NCBI GenBank assembly: GCA_964572725.1
Contig: CAZNFW010000057.1
Coordinates: forward strand, 1-16,451
Reading direction: 5' to 3'
Source: Rosettibacter sp964572725
Lineage (GTDB): Bacteria > Bacteroidota > Ignavibacteria > Ignavibacteriales > Melioribacteraceae
DNA: 16,451 bases
The notes beneath the pieces are model-generated. The model was not told where the DNA came from. It worked only from the letters and a program-made list of their open reading frames with translations, and did not search any database. Shown here in pieces: positions 15,279 through 16,451 of this stretch. Within the stretch, counting starts at the first letter, position 1. Every line of letters starts with the position of its first letter. A program made the position numbers and the translations under genes.

Positions 15279-15308
15279 TATTTTTATATTTGACAAAAAA
15301 TATCAAAC
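15273..15308 (+). other. 13-bp perfect hairpin overlapping the stop codon of the glycosyltransferase gene
   Basis: GTTTGATATTTTT (15273-15285) and AAAAATATCAAAC (15296-15308) are perfectly inverted around a 10-nt loop. The TGA stop codon (15276-15278) lies in the left arm, and the right arm ends 12 nt before the ATG of the next gene, where no Shine-Dalgarno site exists. No T-run follows, so it is not a standard terminator. Confidence 0.6.
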
Positions 15309-15320
15309 ATAAAATATAAA

Positions 15321-16148
15321 ATGAAAATAGTGACAATAATTCAAGCAAGAATATCTTCAACACGACTTCCAAGAAAAGTTATGCTTCCTGTTCTTGGAAA
15401 GCCGCTTTTAATTAGAATGATTGAAAGAGTAAAGCAATCTAAATTAATTGGAGAACTTGTTATAGCAACCTCATCAAACTCAGAAGATGACCAAATTGAG
15501 TTATTGTGCATGGAAAATAATTTAAATTGTTTTAGAGGACATTTAACCGACTTGCTCGACAGGCATTATCAAGCAGGAAAATTTTATAATGCAGATGCAG
15601 TTGTAAAAATCCCTTCGGATTGCCCATTGATAGACCCTCATATTATTGATGCAGTTATTAAATATTATATTGATAATTTAGATAAATATGATTATGTGAG
15701 TAATCTTCATCCTGCTACATATCCAGATGGAAATGATGTTGAGGTAATTTCCTTTTCTGCTTTAGAACGTGCATGGAAAGAAGCAGTAAAAGATTTTGAA
15801 CGGGAACATACAACTCCATATATCTGGGAAAATCCAGATAAATTTAGAATTGGCAATGTAACATGGGAGACAGGTTTGGATTACTCTACAGTTCATAGGT
15901 GGACAATAGACTTTGAAGAAGATTATCAATTTATAAAAAGAGTTTATGAAGAACTATATGAACCAAATTATCCATTTGGAATTTATGATATAATAAATTT
16001 ATTGAAACAAAAACCTGAAATCTATGAAATTAATAAAAAGTATATTGGGAAATATTGGTATGAGAATCACCTTGATGAATTGAAGCACATTGATGATTAC
16101 AAAGCAAAAATAAGTAGAAAGATGGATTTAAGTGATGATAAAAAATAA
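15321..16148 (+). CDS. SpsF-family cytidylyltransferase
   Basis: The 275-residue protein belongs to the CMP-NeuNAc/CMP-KDO synthetase-like cytidylyltransferase group, SpsF branch. It activates a sugar or sugar-like acid with CTP. The nucleotide-binding N-terminus IIQARISSTRLPRKV (6-20) contains the family's Q-A-R-x-x-S-x-R-L-P-x-K pattern. VVKIPSDCPLID (94-105) has the metal-binding D100. A later EREHTTPYIWENP segment and a basic C-terminus are also usual for this branch. Similar proteins act in spore-coat, flagellin-glycan and lipopolysaccharide sugar pathways; the substrate here is unknown. It starts 42 bp after the upstream transferase gene without a visible Shine-Dalgarno site, so translation may depend on coupling. 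No further glycan gene is visible before the window ends. Confidence 0.82.
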   Translation: MKIVTIIQARISSTRLPRKVMLPVLGKPLLIRMIERVKQSKLIGELVIATSSNSEDDQIELLCMENNLNCFRGHLTDLLDRHYQAGKFYNADAVVKIPSDCPLIDPHIIDAVIKYYIDNLDKYDYVSNLHPATYPDGNDVEVISFSALERAWKEAVKDFEREHTTPYIWENPDKFRIGNVTWETGLDYSTVHRWTIDFEEDYQFIKRVYEELYEPNYPFGIYDIINLLKQKPEIYEINKKYIGKYWYENHLDELKHIDDYKAKISRKMDLSDDKK

Positions 16149-16451
16149 TTGCTGTGAACTTGTTGGTTAATCAATTTTAGTTGTAGCAGATAAATGGAAT
16201 GGTGGAAAGATGGAATAATGGAAAAATGGGATAATGGAAAGATGGAATGATGGGGAGTTAAGATAAAATTTATGAATAGAATAATGATAGTACAGAGAAG
16301 AAAAAATACAGATGGTTTAATTAGTCATTATTCTTATTAATTGATTTGGGAATATGAGTGAGGAACTCTTTTGCTTAGTCAAAAAATAAATATTCAAAAA
16401 AATCTATGGGTTTAATGAAAAACTAATACTTAATGATTTTTTTTGTTAATT
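16149..16451. other. Non-coding right end of the window
   Basis: Apart from the tandem repeat at 16194-16257, these 303 bp are AT-rich and hold no gene I can support. The longest small frame I followed, starting at 16272, codes for only 22 residues without a ribosome binding site. No clear terminator hairpin follows the spsF-like gene. Confidence 0.6.
16194..16257. repeat. Eight tandem copies of an 8-bp unit (consensus ATGGAAWR)
   Basis: The units in order are ATGGAATG, GTGGAAAG, ATGGAATA, ATGGAAAA, ATGGGATA, ATGGAAAG, ATGGAATG and ATGGGGAG, with no gap. The array begins 45 bp after the spsF-like stop codon. The strand is strongly purine-biased, with few C. A unit of 8 rather than 3, 6 or 9 bp argues against a coding repeat. 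Such arrays change length by slippage. Confidence 0.85.

Overview
The window is a low-GC (about 30% by eye) bacterial chromosome segment with 13 convincing protein genes and no tRNA, rRNA, CRISPR array, transposase or phage gene. The best taxonomic clue is the end of the first gene product: a C-terminal sorting domain built on YPNPFNPST and ending in a short basic tail (VRKMLLMK). This form of the type IX secretion signal is typical of Ignavibacteria and relatives in the FCB (Bacteroidota/Chlorobiota) group. Weak or absent Shine-Dalgarno sites before several genes and a Bacteroidota-style extended RnfB fit that. My placement is an Ignavibacteriota-like bacterium; species is not determinable from here.

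Layout. (1) 1-5936: a type IX-secreted protein with a cohesin-like domain and three Ig/cadherin-like repeats, then a terminator-like hairpin, then an orphan membrane histidine kinase with one GAF and five PAS domains. Two near-identical inverted copies of a palindromic dispersed repeat bracket this block. (2) 5672-6977: two repeat-rich intergenic stretches around a reverse-strand rseC homologue. (3) 6978-12934: a compact reverse-strand operon, rnfC-rnfD-rnfG-rnfE-rnfA-apbE-rnfB, encoding a complete six-subunit Rnf complex plus its flavin transferase. (4) 13123-14052: a reverse-strand calcineurin-like metallophosphoesterase. (5) 14271-16148: two forward genes for surface-glycan synthesis, a GT-B-fold glycosyl/glycerophosphotransferase-like protein and an SpsF-family cytidylyltransferase, followed by an 8-bp tandem repeat.

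How the parts work together. Rnf couples electron flow between ferredoxin and NAD to cation transport across the membrane. RnfC carries the NADH/FMN site and two 4Fe-4S motifs, RnfB is a multi-cluster ferredoxin-like arm, RnfA and RnfE form the paired membrane core, and RnfD and RnfG carry covalent FMN on threonine. ApbE attaches that FMN, and here it sits inside the operon as a predicted periplasmic lipoprotein, with 1-bp and 2-bp junctions to its neighbours. RseC is linked to Rnf/Rsx systems in other bacteria; here it lies downstream of rnfB but is separated by 342 bp of repeat debris.

No clearly novel multi-gene system is evident. The most distinctive items are the 90-bp heptad palindrome and its inverted partner, apbE embedded in the rnf operon, a 13-bp hairpin overlapping the stop codon of the glycosyltransferase gene, a 19-bp perfect palindrome between divergent genes, and the unidentified glycan pathway at the right end.
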